From positions 1 to 39,222 of the forward strand of contig JASFHF010000018.1 in NCBI GenBank assembly GCA_050123375.1: a stretch of DNA of 39,222 nucleotides. Reading direction: 5' to 3'. Shown here piece by piece: positions 7,979 through 15,491 of the stretch (positions are counted from its first letter, which is position 1; each line of letters starts with the position of its first letter). Source of the DNA: JASFHF01 sp050123375 (GTDB lineage Bacteria > Pseudomonadota > Gammaproteobacteria > UBA12402). The position numbers were made by a program, and so were the translations under genes. The notes below the pieces were generated by a model. That model was not told the DNA's origin. It searched no databases and saw only the letters and a program-made list of their open reading frames with translations.

Positions 7979-9676
7979 ATGTTTAATAATAAAAAATATC
8001 CAAGCTTTAAACAACTTGCGACTAACAAGGATTTACAACCCTACTTTTTTTGTAGGAACGGAGCATTAAAACTTTACCAGGATTTCATTAAATTGTGTAA
8101 AGAATATGAAGGACGGGAAAATGGCTATTTTAAATCGTTAAAAGAAGCTGTAATTTATATGAAAAAAAAACCATCTAAAAAGTTAACAATATCATTTATT
8201 AAAAAGCTTCATTATAAAGCAACCAGTAAGTGTGATGATAATTTTTACTCAACAACACAGGGAGAAACTGATTTTTTCGAAAACATATATAATGCGGTTG
8301 CTTTTAGCAATTATACAGAACGTGGACTCATAGACAATTTTAATATAGTGTATTACTTATTCAAAAAAGTGAATGATGAGAAGAGTACATTTTCGATTCG
8401 AAGGCACATTGTACCTATTGATGGAGATGTCATAGACTTTAAAAAAACTCATAGAAAAATCATAGAAATTAGCAAAACTTCAAATATTGAAGGCACCATA
8501 AATAAATTGAAAAAGAAATTTAATGAGCAGAAAATACGAGTGAATTATGATGATATTTCATGGGTTGTAAAATCAGCAAGTAGTACAATCCGGAAAGAAT
8601 TGGTTAAAATTGTACTTGATCAATATAATAATGAGATTGATAATTTAGTTAACAAAGATGATAAATTAAAATTAATTATTAAAACAGTTAAATCGTTAGG
8701 ATTGATACGTCCATTTCCAAAGGGCAATTGTCGCACTTTTTTTATGTTGTTACTTCAATTTTTACTCAAACAAAACAAACTTAGCCCATTTGTCTTAAGT
8801 TTTAATCCCAATGATCTGTATGGTATTAGTCTTGACGAAAGCATAAAAAAAATCAAGAAAGGACAAACTGAGTATAAGAAATTACAAAAATCATGTTTAT
8901 TAAATAGAATTTTTTATTTTTCATCATTGACTAATGATTTTTGGCGCATAACTTATCCAAAAAAGAAAAAACTTGCTAAAAAAGAACAAAATTTATTAAC
9001 TTTACTCAATAAGAAACAGTGGAGAGAAGTCTCTAATCTAATCAAAAAAGATGAGGAAGGCACATTGGTAAATTCGCTTTTTATAGAAGCAACTCATGAA
9101 AATTCTATTGCTGTGCTTTTAGCACGAAGAATAATAAATTTGATATTACGGTGTAATAGTAGTCCATTTATTAAAGAAAGTAATGAATTTTTTAAAGAAA
9201 GTAATGAATTAAAAAACACACTACAAACGATAATTACTCACAAAAAATATAAAAAAAATAACATAACTAATGTAAATAAATTTTTAACCTTTGTTGTTAA
9301 TGTATATAATGTATATAATAAAACTCATCAAGACTATTTATCAATATTTAAAACACTAAAAGAGCTTGAGTTTTTAACTTTTGATCGCTTTAATTTGATA
9401 ATTAAAAATATATCAGATGTATTAATTATAAAAAAAATGCTGGGAATGCTTAAAAACTCTGATTTATTAGTCAATTATAATATTGATGTAATAATTAAAA
9501 ACGCGCCAAAAATCACCGATGATGTACTAAAAACACTGGAGCAATTAAACAAGGCCACACTGTTAAATCAAAACAATTTTGATAAAATAATTAAAAACGC
9601 GCCAAAAATCACCAATGATGTACTAAAAATACTGGTAAAAAAGGAGTCAATTTTGAAGCCAACTTTTCGTGTTTAA
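7979..9676 (+). CDS. Fic-like protein with degenerate active-site motif, candidate effector
   Basis: 565-residue Lys/Asn-rich soluble protein without signal peptide. Residues 240-262 read like the core Fic helix: RPFPKGNCR (244-252) against the family HPFx(D/E)GN(G/K)R, followed by an aliphatic helix. Upstream, ISFIKKLHYKA (about 72-81) and FSIRRHIVPIDGD (about 138-150) match the order of conserved Fic elements. The catalytic His is Arg (codon CGT at 8708-8710, one change from CAT), the acidic residue is Lys248 and the second Gly is Cys251, so normal AMP transfer is unlikely. The C-terminal third carries repeats (FDKIIKNAPKITNDVLKIL), duplicated at DNA level about 102 bp apart. The PmrA-like box upstream and eukaryote-like style suggest a secreted effector; that is inference. 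AAGGG at 7965-7969 supports the ATG. Confidence 0.6.
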   Translation: MFNNKKYPSFKQLATNKDLQPYFFCRNGALKLYQDFIKLCKEYEGRENGYFKSLKEAVIYMKKKPSKKLTISFIKKLHYKATSKCDDNFYSTTQGETDFFENIYNAVAFSNYTERGLIDNFNIVYYLFKKVNDEKSTFSIRRHIVPIDGDVIDFKKTHRKIIEISKTSNIEGTINKLKKKFNEQKIRVNYDDISWVVKSASSTIRKELVKIVLDQYNNEIDNLVNKDDKLKLIIKTVKSLGLIRPFPKGNCRTFFMLLLQFLLKQNKLSPFVLSFNPNDLYGISLDESIKKIKKGQTEYKKLQKSCLLNRIFYFSSLTNDFWRITYPKKKKLAKKEQNLLTLLNKKQWREVSNLIKKDEEGTLVNSLFIEATHENSIAVLLARRIINLILRCNSSPFIKESNEFFKESNELKNTLQTIITHKKYKKNNITNVNKFLTFVVNVYNVYNKTHQDYLSIFKTLKELEFLTFDRFNLIIKNISDVLIIKKMLGMLKNSDLLVNYNIDVIIKNAPKITDDVLKTLEQLNKATLLNQNNFDKIIKNAPKITNDVLKILVKKESILKPTFRV

Positions 9677-10138
9677 TATGCATAAAAAGTGCGCAAACGA
9701 ATGAAACTTTGCCTCGCATATGTTTCATTGGGAAGTGTTCACGAAACTGTGTCAATTCTAAACTTTAGTATTTGAGGAATTGGGGAATTGGTATAAAGTT
9801 TAGGTTTTTGCCGCCCCAGAGATTAGGTTTATTCGCTTCGCTCATTCACCTAATCTCTGGGGCGGGCGAAAAAGAAATTATTTTTTTTTGCTAAAATATT
9901 TTTAATAGTGTAGCTAACTATGGTTTTTGACAACAAATTCAAATCATTCGAAAATGGTATATTTTAAAAAATGCAATGTTATTGTTTCGTCAATTAGTAT
10001 CTCATTTAATAAATTTTTATTTGTGGTTTTGGGCATTATCAAATTTTTTTGCTTTTTTCATATTTTTTTACATGACGAAACAGAAGAATCACCTAGGGAA
10101 AAACAGAAAATCGGTGAATAATCCAAGTTAAATTACTG
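9677..10138. other. Intergenic stretch with two hairpins, no gene supported
   Basis: A stem AATGAAAC/GTTTCATT (9700-9707 with 9722-9729) follows the Fic-like gene and may end its transcript, though no T-run follows. A second, much stronger palindrome is listed separately at 9812-9864. A 64-codon open frame (9927-10121) is Phe/Ile-rich low-complexity translation of AT-rich DNA, without ribosome site or protein character. I see nothing else. Confidence 0.6.
9812..9864. repeat. Perfect 17-bp-arm palindrome, GC-rich in an AT-rich gap
   Basis: Arms CGCCCCAGAGATTAGGT (9812-9828) and its exact complement (9848-9864) enclose a 19-base loop rich in TTCGCTTCGC. Pairing extends outward with one or two single-base bulges, to TTTTTGCC on the left and GGGCGAAAAA on the right. 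It could act as a bidirectional terminator, but the length and GC contrast are more like a mobile palindromic repeat. It differs in sequence from the three-copy family at 11562, 13614 and 17722. Confidence 0.75.
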
Positions 10139-10167
10139 TTGCATTTGAGGTAAAGTAGGTCTATACT
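10139..10167 (+). promoter_or_regulatory. Promoter of the leader peptide / first aromatic carrier
   Basis: TTGCAT (10139-10144) and TATACT (10162-10167) are separated by 17 bases. The predicted start is about 10174, three bases before the ATG of the 32-codon leader peptide and 170 bases before the carrier gene. Confidence 0.6.
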
Positions 10168-10176
10168 TCTTACATT

Positions 10177-10275
10177 ATGAAAATTATGAATGATCAACAA
10201 CTGGTTTCATTCAACAGCGAGCCTGCTGCTGTATGCTATTATCTTTTCACTTTTCTATATTTTTTTGGCCTGTGA
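10177..10275 (+). CDS. Aromatic-rich leader peptide upstream of a tyrosine/tryptophan-type carrier
   Basis: An open frame of 32 codons from an ATG just downstream of a strong promoter. The last part reads YYLFTFLYFF then Gly-Leu-stop: seven aromatic residues in ten, four Phe and three Tyr. It precedes a gene for an aromatic amino-acid permease, the classic setting for a leader peptide that senses charged tRNA-Tyr or tRNA-Phe, as pheL does with Phe. No ribosome site is visible; the transcript would start about 3 bases before the ATG. The stop codon TGA sits in the loop of a stable hairpin (10264-10283). A canonical terminator with T-run was not found, so control could be translational or Rho-dependent. 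AT-rich DNA favours Phe and Tyr codons by chance, which limits confidence. Confidence 0.5.
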   Translation: MKIMNDQQLVSFNSEPAAVCYYLFTFLYFFGL

Positions 10276-10283
10276 AGGTCAAA
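10264..10283 (+). promoter_or_regulatory. Hairpin with GUGA tetraloop overlapping the leader-peptide stop codon
   Basis: RNA of 10264-10271 (UUUGGCCU) pairs with 10276-10283 (AGGUCAAA), including one G-U pair, closing a GUGA loop of the GNRA type at 10272-10275. The leader peptide's UGA is bases 10273-10275 inside this loop, so a ribosome terminating there would melt the stem. The carrier's own ribosome site GAGGA is at 10330-10334. Confidence 0.5.
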
Positions 10284-10343
10284 TATATCATCATATACAA
10301 TTTAATCCTTTTTCACACTACAAAATTTTGAGGAATTTTACAC

Positions 10344-11534
10344 ATGAATTTAAAAGTAATTGGCGGTATCTTGATGATTTTAGGTACTTCAATTGGCGCA
10401 GGAATGCTTGCGCTACCAGTTGCATCGGCGCAAGCTGGTTTTATAAGTTCTGCGATGCTGTTAATCTTATGTTGGTTGGGTATGACCATCGGAGCATTTT
10501 TAATTTTAGAAGTTGTTTTGTGGTTACCAGAGAATACTAATTTAATTTCAATGGTGAAACTAACTTTAGGTAAACCTGGTAAGATCATTGCATGGTTAAG
10601 TTATTTAATGTTGTTGTATACATTATTATGTGCTTATATTTCCGGTAATAGTGATATATTGCAAAATATATTACATGCCTTGCATTTGAATATACCGCGT
10701 TGGGTGGCAACCATTTTAGCAGTAGTGTTACTTGGCGGTATTGTATATCGTGGTGTTTGCTCAGTCGATATAGTAAATCGCGGCTTAATGACGGGTAAAA
10801 TTTTAATTTATTTGTTATTAGTGTTGGCGATTGCGCCGCATATTAATCCTATGCAGCTAGTCGTCCATCATTCAAGAATTACTATTGTAACTGTAATGGT
10901 AATGATTACATCATTTGGTTTTGCGATTATTGTGCCTAGTTTGCGTACTTATTTTAAAAGTGATGTCAAACAGCTTAAAACAGTTATTTTTGTTGGCAGT
11001 TTAATTCCTTTGATATTTTACCTTGTTTGGGTGGCGATCGTGCAAGGTGTATTACCGGTCACATTGTTAAAACATTTGGCTGTTTCTGCTCACACTACTA
11101 CAGGTCTGGCTAAAAACTTAGCTGTAACCGTAAATAGTAATTTAATGGGAAGTTTGATACACGTATTTACTTCAATTTGTGCTTTGACTTCTTTTTTAGG
11201 TGTTTCATTATGTTTATTTGATTTTTTGGCTGATGGATTGCAGTTGAGCAAACGTGGTCTGCATGGAATAATTGTAAGTAGTATAACTTTTGTGCCACCC
11301 ATGTTAATTATTCTTTTATTTCCTGGAGCATTTATCCGTGCTTTAAGTTACGCTGGAATTTTTGTGATTATTATTTTAATGTTGTTCCCGGCAGTCATGG
11401 CCTGGAGTGGGCGTTATCGGAAAAAGATCGAAATTGGTAAGTACCGTTTGTGGGGCGGAAAATCTTTGCTGGCTATTGAGATTTTGATATCAATTGCGCT
11501 AATTGGATGGAATGTTGTTCATTTGGTGTTATAG
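10344..11534 (+). CDS. Aromatic amino-acid permease, HAAAP family (TyrP-like), copy 1
   Basis: 396-residue polytopic membrane protein, about 11 hydrophobic helices. The family opening is plain: VIGGILMILGTSIGAGMLALP, the unwound TM1 motif GTSIGAGMLALP of TyrP/Mtr/TnaB carriers (Trp_Tyr_perm). Conserved SFGFAIIVPSLRTYF and TSFLGVSLCLFDFLADGL follow. Expected to import tyrosine, or tryptophan, with protons across the inner membrane; the leader peptide rich in Tyr and Phe points to tyrosine or phenylalanine. The GAGGA at 10330-10334 supports this ATG. It is followed by a second, related carrier gene with a palindromic repeat between them, so the pair is an old tandem duplication (diverged throughout but co-linear). 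Auxotrophic intracellular bacteria often keep several such carriers. Confidence 0.9.
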   Translation: MNLKVIGGILMILGTSIGAGMLALPVASAQAGFISSAMLLILCWLGMTIGAFLILEVVLWLPENTNLISMVKLTLGKPGKIIAWLSYLMLLYTLLCAYISGNSDILQNILHALHLNIPRWVATILAVVLLGGIVYRGVCSVDIVNRGLMTGKILIYLLLVLAIAPHINPMQLVVHHSRITIVTVMVMITSFGFAIIVPSLRTYFKSDVKQLKTVIFVGSLIPLIFYLVWVAIVQGVLPVTLLKHLAVSAHTTTGLAKNLAVTVNSNLMGSLIHVFTSICALTSFLGVSLCLFDFLADGLQLSKRGLHGIIVSSITFVPPMLIILLFPGAFIRALSYAGIFVIIILMLFPAVMAWSGRYRKKIEIGKYRLWGGKSLLAIEILISIALIGWNVVHLVL

Positions 11535-11561
11535 TATGGAGCTGGAAAGCCGAATCTTTGA

Positions 11562-11629
11562 GGGACGGAGCTTCACATGATTACAAAGCAACAAGCAAGG
11601 CACTTGTAATTATGTGAAGCTCGCGTCTC
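11562..11629. repeat. Intergenic palindromic element, copy A
   Basis: Left arm 11562-11586 and right arm 11604-11629 pair along their length with one bulge. Characteristic parts are GGGACG...CTTCACATGATTACAA and the loop core GCAACAAGCAAGGCAC. It sits between the two carrier genes. Related to copies at 13614 and 17722, with different but matched bases in the stem. Confidence 0.85.
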
Positions 11630-11655
11630 GCCGACATTGGAGCAAATAAAAACAC

Positions 11656-12879
11656 ATGAATAAATTTTTAGGAAGCACTTTAATTGTAACCGGTACTGCA
11701 TTTGGAGCAGGGATGTTGGCTTTGCCAATGATAAGCGCAGCTGCAGGTTTACTTCCAGCCTTAATTTTATTAATAGCAATTTGGGTTGTGATGTTATTTA
11801 CTGGGTTATTAACTTTGGAAGTAAATTTAGCTTTTCCGGTTTATCGTAATAATTTTAGCACTATGTCCCGCACAACTTTGGGTATTGGGGGACAAGTAAC
11901 TGCATGGATCGCATGTATGGCTTTGTTGTATTCGTTAACTGCTGCTTATGTGGCCGGTGATGCTTCATTATTGTCAGTTGGGATAAATTCAGCACTAAAA
12001 ATTAAACTTCCTGAATGGGTATATGCAATTTTATTTGTTTTGGTTTTAGGTGGTGCAGTATTTTGGAGTGCGCGAGCTGTTGATATTTTGAATCGGGCGT
12101 TTATTAGTATTAAAGGAGTTTTATTTGTAATCGCTTTGGTTTTATTAATACCGCATATTAGTTGGCATACATTTGCAAGATCTTCAGGATCGGCTAAATA
12201 TGTGTGGTCTTGTGCACCGATATTTTTATGCGCATTTGGTTTTCATCATATCGTTCCAAGTTTGACTAATTATATTGGGCCGAAACCAGAAACGTTGAAG
12301 CGGGTAATTATTATAGGCGCTTTTATTCCCTTAATAATTTATATTTTATGGTTGATTATTGTTTTGGGGATAATTCCATTATCTGGTAATCATAGTTTTA
12401 TGATGCTTGCGAAAAAACATGGCTCGGTTGGAGAATTTATGCATTTTTTGGTTTTAATCGCAAATAATCGTTGGTTAACCGCAAGTGTAGATGGATTTTC
12501 TAATGTAGCAATGACCACTTCATTTTTAGGCGTAACTTTAGGGCTATTTGATTTTTTAGCAGATGCTTTTAGAAGAGTTAATACACGTGCGGGAAGAGCA
12601 CAAACCGCTTTATTAACTTTTATTCCTCCGTTGATTTTTGTGCTGTTTTATCCTAAAGGATTTGTGATGGCTTTAGGTTATGCGGCTATTTTTGGTGCGA
12701 TTTTAACCGTAATTTTACCTGCTTTGATGGTGTATAAATTAAGAAAACATTCTAAGCTGTCTTCTCCATATCGTGTTTTTGGCGGTACACCTTTGTTGGT
12801 CGTAGCAATTATGGTTGGAATTTTTGTGATTGGTCTGCAAATTGCAAATGGTTTACATTTACTGCCTAAGTTGTTGTAA
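11656..12879 (+). CDS. Aromatic amino-acid permease, HAAAP family (TyrP-like), copy 2
   Basis: 407 residues, 11 or so membrane helices, same family as the preceding gene: STLIVTGTAFGAGMLALP at the N-terminus, FGFHHIVPSLTNYIG in mid-protein and TTSFLGVTLGLFDFLADAF late. The TM1 signature is GTAFGAGMLALP against GTSIGAGMLALP in copy 1. Substrate preference probably differs between the two, but cannot be read from sequence alone. The start ATG at 11656 follows GGAGC at 11639-11643 (about 12 bases upstream), a weak ribosome site. The gap to copy 1 (121 bases) is mostly filled by the palindromic element, which may reduce read-through. Confidence 0.9.
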   Translation: MNKFLGSTLIVTGTAFGAGMLALPMISAAAGLLPALILLIAIWVVMLFTGLLTLEVNLAFPVYRNNFSTMSRTTLGIGGQVTAWIACMALLYSLTAAYVAGDASLLSVGINSALKIKLPEWVYAILFVLVLGGAVFWSARAVDILNRAFISIKGVLFVIALVLLIPHISWHTFARSSGSAKYVWSCAPIFLCAFGFHHIVPSLTNYIGPKPETLKRVIIIGAFIPLIIYILWLIIVLGIIPLSGNHSFMMLAKKHGSVGEFMHFLVLIANNRWLTASVDGFSNVAMTTSFLGVTLGLFDFLADAFRRVNTRAGRAQTALLTFIPPLIFVLFYPKGFVMALGYAAIFGAILTVILPALMVYKLRKHSKLSSPYRVFGGTPLLVVAIMVGIFVIGLQIANGLHLLPKLL

Positions 12880-12884
12880 TTCAC

Positions 12885-12912
12885 TTGACAATATCTCAAG
12901 AATTGAGATACT
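12885..12912 (+). promoter_or_regulatory. yciO promoter with palindromic operator, leaderless geometry
   Basis: TTGACA (12885-12890), 16 bases, then GATACT (12907-12912). The expected start point is 12919, exactly the A of the ATG. ATCTCAA (12893-12899) and TTGAGAT (12903-12909) form a 7-bp-arm palindrome filling the spacer and overlapping the -10, a natural repressor site. Confidence 0.55.
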
Positions 12913-12918
12913 ATTTTT

Positions 12919-13539
12919 ATGAGTCAATATTTTCAAATTCATCCGCAAAATCCGCAAGTACGCTTAATTAATCAAGCTGTAGAAATTATTCGTGAAGGTG
13001 GAATAGTAGTTTATCCTACAGATTCAGTATATGCAATTGGTTGCCATTTGAATGATAAAAAAGCGCTTGATCGAATTAAATTAATCAGAAATTTAAGTGG
13101 TAAACATAATTTTACTTTAGTGTGTCGGGATTTGTCTGAAATTGCAACTTATGCGAAAGTTAATAATCCAAAGTATCGATTGTTGAAATCGTTAACTCCA
13201 GGGCCATATACTTTTATTTTGCCGGCAACCAAAGATGTTCCAGCGCGATTGCAGCATCCGAAGAAGAAGACTATTGGAATTCGTGTGCCTGATTGTCGAA
13301 TTACCTTGGACCTTTTGGAAAACTTAAATGAGCCTTTAATGTCAGTGACTGTAATTTTGCCGAAAGAATCTATGCCATTGTATGATCCGGAAGAAATTTA
13401 TCGGCGTCTTAGTTCACAAGTTGATTTAGTCATTGATGGCGGCCCATGTGAAATAGAATATACTTCAGTAATTGATCTAACCAATGATAATCCTATCGTA
13501 ATTCGTCAAGGTAAGGGCGATATAAGTCTTTTTTTGTGA
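12919..13539 (+). CDS. yciO: YciO family protein (Sua5/YciO/YrdC fold)
   Basis: 206 residues, closely matching E. coli YciO in length and from its first residues (MSQYFQIHPQNPQVRLINQA). Conserved elements are VYPTDSVYAIGC, HNFTLVCRDLSEIATYA, TPGPYTFILPAT and KKTIGIRVPD. The fold binds ATP and L-threonine/bicarbonate in the TsaC/Sua5 enzymes that make threonylcarbamoyl-adenylate for tRNA t6A. YciO itself is a paralogue whose role is less certain, so it should not be taken as the cell's TsaC. No ribosome site precedes the ATG and the promoter position predicts a leaderless message. Ends 183 bases before pilV, with a small palindrome ATTACC-G-GGTAAT and then palindromic element B between. Confidence 0.9.
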   Translation: MSQYFQIHPQNPQVRLINQAVEIIREGGIVVYPTDSVYAIGCHLNDKKALDRIKLIRNLSGKHNFTLVCRDLSEIATYAKVNNPKYRLLKSLTPGPYTFILPATKDVPARLQHPKKKTIGIRVPDCRITLDLLENLNEPLMSVTVILPKESMPLYDPEEIYRRLSSQVDLVIDGGPCEIEYTSVIDLTNDNPIVIRQGKGDISLFL

Positions 13540-13613
13540 TTATTTGTCTATTTTGAAATTTAGGGAAGCATCACGTATTTACCTAATTACCGGGTAATAG
13601 CTAATCCCTTTAA

Positions 13614-13680
13614 GGGACGGGGCTTTACATGATTACAAAACAACAGACAAGGCACTTGTAATTATGTAAAGCCCCGTCCC
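13614..13680. repeat. Intergenic palindromic element, copy B
   Basis: Arms 13614-13638 and 13656-13680, 25 bases each, pair completely except for one G-T (G-U in RNA) position. The stem contains GGGACGGGGC against GCCCCGTCCC; the loop is ACAACAGACAAGGCAC-like. It lies between yciO and pilV. Confidence 0.88.
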
Positions 13681-13722
13681 GCCTACTTAGTTTATTACTC
13701 CATATCTACTAAGGAAATATAT

Positions 13723-14106
13723 ATGCAAACCAACCAACACCAAACAGGTTTCAGCTTAATTGAAGTTCTAATTGCTTTATGCTTGGTTGCAATTATTTTA
13801 TTAGAAATAGCTAAAGTACATTTACGATCTGTAAGAATTAACCAGCAGGCAATGTTTATCAACCAAGCAAGCGAACAATTGCGTGCAATGGCAAATACTA
13901 TTCGTGCCGCTAATGGTGATTATGTGTCATTTTTAACAAAATGGAATCAGGATAATAAAGAATTCTTGCCGAATGGCTACGGCGAAGTTAAAAGAAACGG
14001 CGAGCAATACAATATATATTTGTTTTGGCGTTCTGGTAAAAATTCTTTTTGGAGATGCGATATTACACAAAAAGACAAACAATCATGTGTGGAATTAACT
14101 TTATGA
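13723..14106 (+). CDS. pilV: Type IV pilus minor pilin PilV-like prepilin
   Basis: 127 residues. Type III prepilin signal: short polar leader, then G-FSLIEVLIALCLVAII, with cleavage before Phe and Glu at position +5, followed by the hydrophobic helix about residues 10-30. The rest is a small soluble domain with two Cys near the end (RCDI, SCVEL), likely a disulfide. Minor pilins PilV-W-X prime assembly of type IV pili at the inner membrane together with PilY1. A ribosome site AAGGAAA lies 7-8 bases before the ATG. First of a three-gene cluster. FimT/FimU, PilY1 and PilE, often in the same cluster, are absent here. Confidence 0.85.
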   Translation: MQTNQHQTGFSLIEVLIALCLVAIILLEIAKVHLRSVRINQQAMFINQASEQLRAMANTIRAANGDYVSFLTKWNQDNKEFLPNGYGEVKRNGEQYNIYLFWRSGKNSFWRCDITQKDKQSCVELTL

Positions 14107-14122
14107 AAAACAAGAAAATAAC

Positions 14123-14968
14123 ATGAGTAAAATAATAGGGTTTTCATTGCTGGAATTATTATCTGCTATGTTGATCGGCTTAATTCTTCTTATGGTAATT
14201 AGTGAAGTATTCATTGAATTTGATCAAACTCATAAAATTGAAAGTGCTTTATCGATGATGCAGGAAAATGCGCGTTTTGCCGCGCATATTATTCATAGTG
14301 CAGTTGCATCAGCGGGTGTAATTGGTCCTGCTAAATTAACAAATTATTTTCCTATAACAGATACAGGAGTTACTGCAATTAACCAAATTAATGCCAGCAA
14401 CTATTTTGTGGTATATAAAGGCATAAATAATATTTGGACACCAGTTTTACCAAAAACTTTTAACATTACACCTAAAAAAAATACTGATGTGATTGCGGTA
14501 AAAAATATCGAGCCAATTACGGCTGTTTTAACGCAAGATTTAGATGGTAGCAATCAAATTCATGTAAGTTTTAATCCGAAATTTAATGAAAAAGATGATA
14601 TTATAATTGCGGATTGTTTTCATGCGGTATTAGCGCATGTGCAGTCAGTGTTTCGTTCGGCAGTTACTAAAAAACAGGTTTTAACTACGACGCGCATAAT
14701 CAATGATAAATTTAAGGTTGGCGCTGAAGTTGGCGCAGTTCAAACGCAAATATTTTATATCAAAAAAACTGCAAATTCAGCTTCATTATACTATGTTAAT
14801 TCCAATGGCAGAACAGATGAGTTAATTCCTAATGTATCTGATTTACAGGTTTCCGATTGGATTAAAAATAAAGTCATGAAAATTAAATTACTATTGAATT
14901 CACCTGATTGTGTAAAGCTGGAACCTAAACATTTTCAATTTAATGCGGAGTTGTTTAATCATGAATAA
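14123..14968 (+). CDS. pilW: Type IV pilus minor pilin PilW-like prepilin
   Basis: 281 residues, usual PilW size. Prepilin motif near the start: MSKIIG-FSLLELLSAMLIGLIL, with Gly at -1 and Glu at +5. QENARFAAHIIHSAVASAG is the conserved stretch after the helix, and ADCFHAVLAHVQ in the middle is also PilW-like. It starts 16 bases after the pilV stop and ends overlapping pilX by 8 bases, so the three genes form an operon. No strong ribosome site is visible at its ATG (AACAAGAAAATAAC precedes it), so translation may depend on coupling to pilV. Confidence 0.87.
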   Translation: MSKIIGFSLLELLSAMLIGLILLMVISEVFIEFDQTHKIESALSMMQENARFAAHIIHSAVASAGVIGPAKLTNYFPITDTGVTAINQINASNYFVVYKGINNIWTPVLPKTFNITPKKNTDVIAVKNIEPITAVLTQDLDGSNQIHVSFNPKFNEKDDIIIADCFHAVLAHVQSVFRSAVTKKQVLTTTRIINDKFKVGAEVGAVQTQIFYIKKTANSASLYYVNSNGRTDELIPNVSDLQVSDWIKNKVMKIKLLLNSPDCVKLEPKHFQFNAELFNHE

Positions 14969-15491
14969 AGGATTGATATTAATTTCCGTATTAATTTTTA
15001 TGAACTTAATAATGTTGTTGGTGGCCATTGGTTTTACTGCTGATGAATTACAATGGCGCATGAGCAATAATCAATTGCAGCAAGCGCAAGTGATGCAAAC
15101 GGCACAATTTGGTTTAAAAGCTGCGTATTTACAATTGAAGCAGCAGCATCCGGGAGATTGTCAAATATCTAAGTATTCTTCGTATGAATTATCGATAAAA
15201 TCAGCATCATGGTGGCATTCAGCTAAAACTTGTCACGGTGAAGTTGCCGGACAAAATTATTATTATGTGATTGAGCCATTAGTAATTGATAATTGTTTGT
15301 CAATTAATGGCAGTCATGCAGTTAAGTACTGGCGAATTACGGTTAAAGCAGAGCAAGCAATTAAAAATGGCGCAACAGCGATGTTACAAGCAACCATAGT
15401 TTTGCCAATCAAGCCGACGGATAAATGCCCAGTTTCGCGACATCAGGTTACTTCTTATTTGCGGTCTTGGCGTCAGTTACGTTGCGGTTAA
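14961..15491 (+). CDS. pilX: Type IV pilus minor pilin PilX-like protein
   Basis: 176 residues from the ATG at 14961, chosen over the in-frame upstream start at 14943 because GCGGAG lies about 10 bases before it and because it gives a normal prepilin leader, MNKG, before LILISVLIFMNLIMLLVA. The +5 Glu is missing, as is common in PilX and GspK-type tip pilins. Four Cys in the soluble part (DCQIS, TCHGE, NCLS, KCPVS) may form two disulfides. It overlaps pilW, and its stop overlaps the 3' end of the histidine-kinase gene on the other strand by 4 bases. Confidence 0.8.
   Translation: MNKGLILISVLIFMNLIMLLVAIGFTADELQWRMSNNQLQQAQVMQTAQFGLKAAYLQLKQQHPGDCQISKYSSYELSIKSASWWHSAKTCHGEVAGQNYYYVIEPLVIDNCLSINGSHAVKYWRITVKAEQAIKNGATAMLQATIVLPIKPTDKCPVSRHQVTSYLRSWRQLRCG

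Noticed and set aside
7799..8069. Overlapping open frames on both strands before the Fic-like gene (71 and 65 codons)
   Set aside because: They arise from the GC-rich leader and run into the Fic-like gene's start; neither has a ribosome site or recognisable protein pattern.
9927..10121. 64-codon Phe/Ile-rich open frame
   Set aside because: Composition follows the AT-rich DNA, no ribosome site or promoter fits, and it is followed by the separate promoter of the leader peptide.
10190..10540. 116-codon plus-strand frame overlapping the leader peptide and the carrier start
   Set aside because: It runs out of frame into the strongly supported permease gene and has no ribosome site; the aromatic-rich leader frame at 10177 fits the promoter instead.
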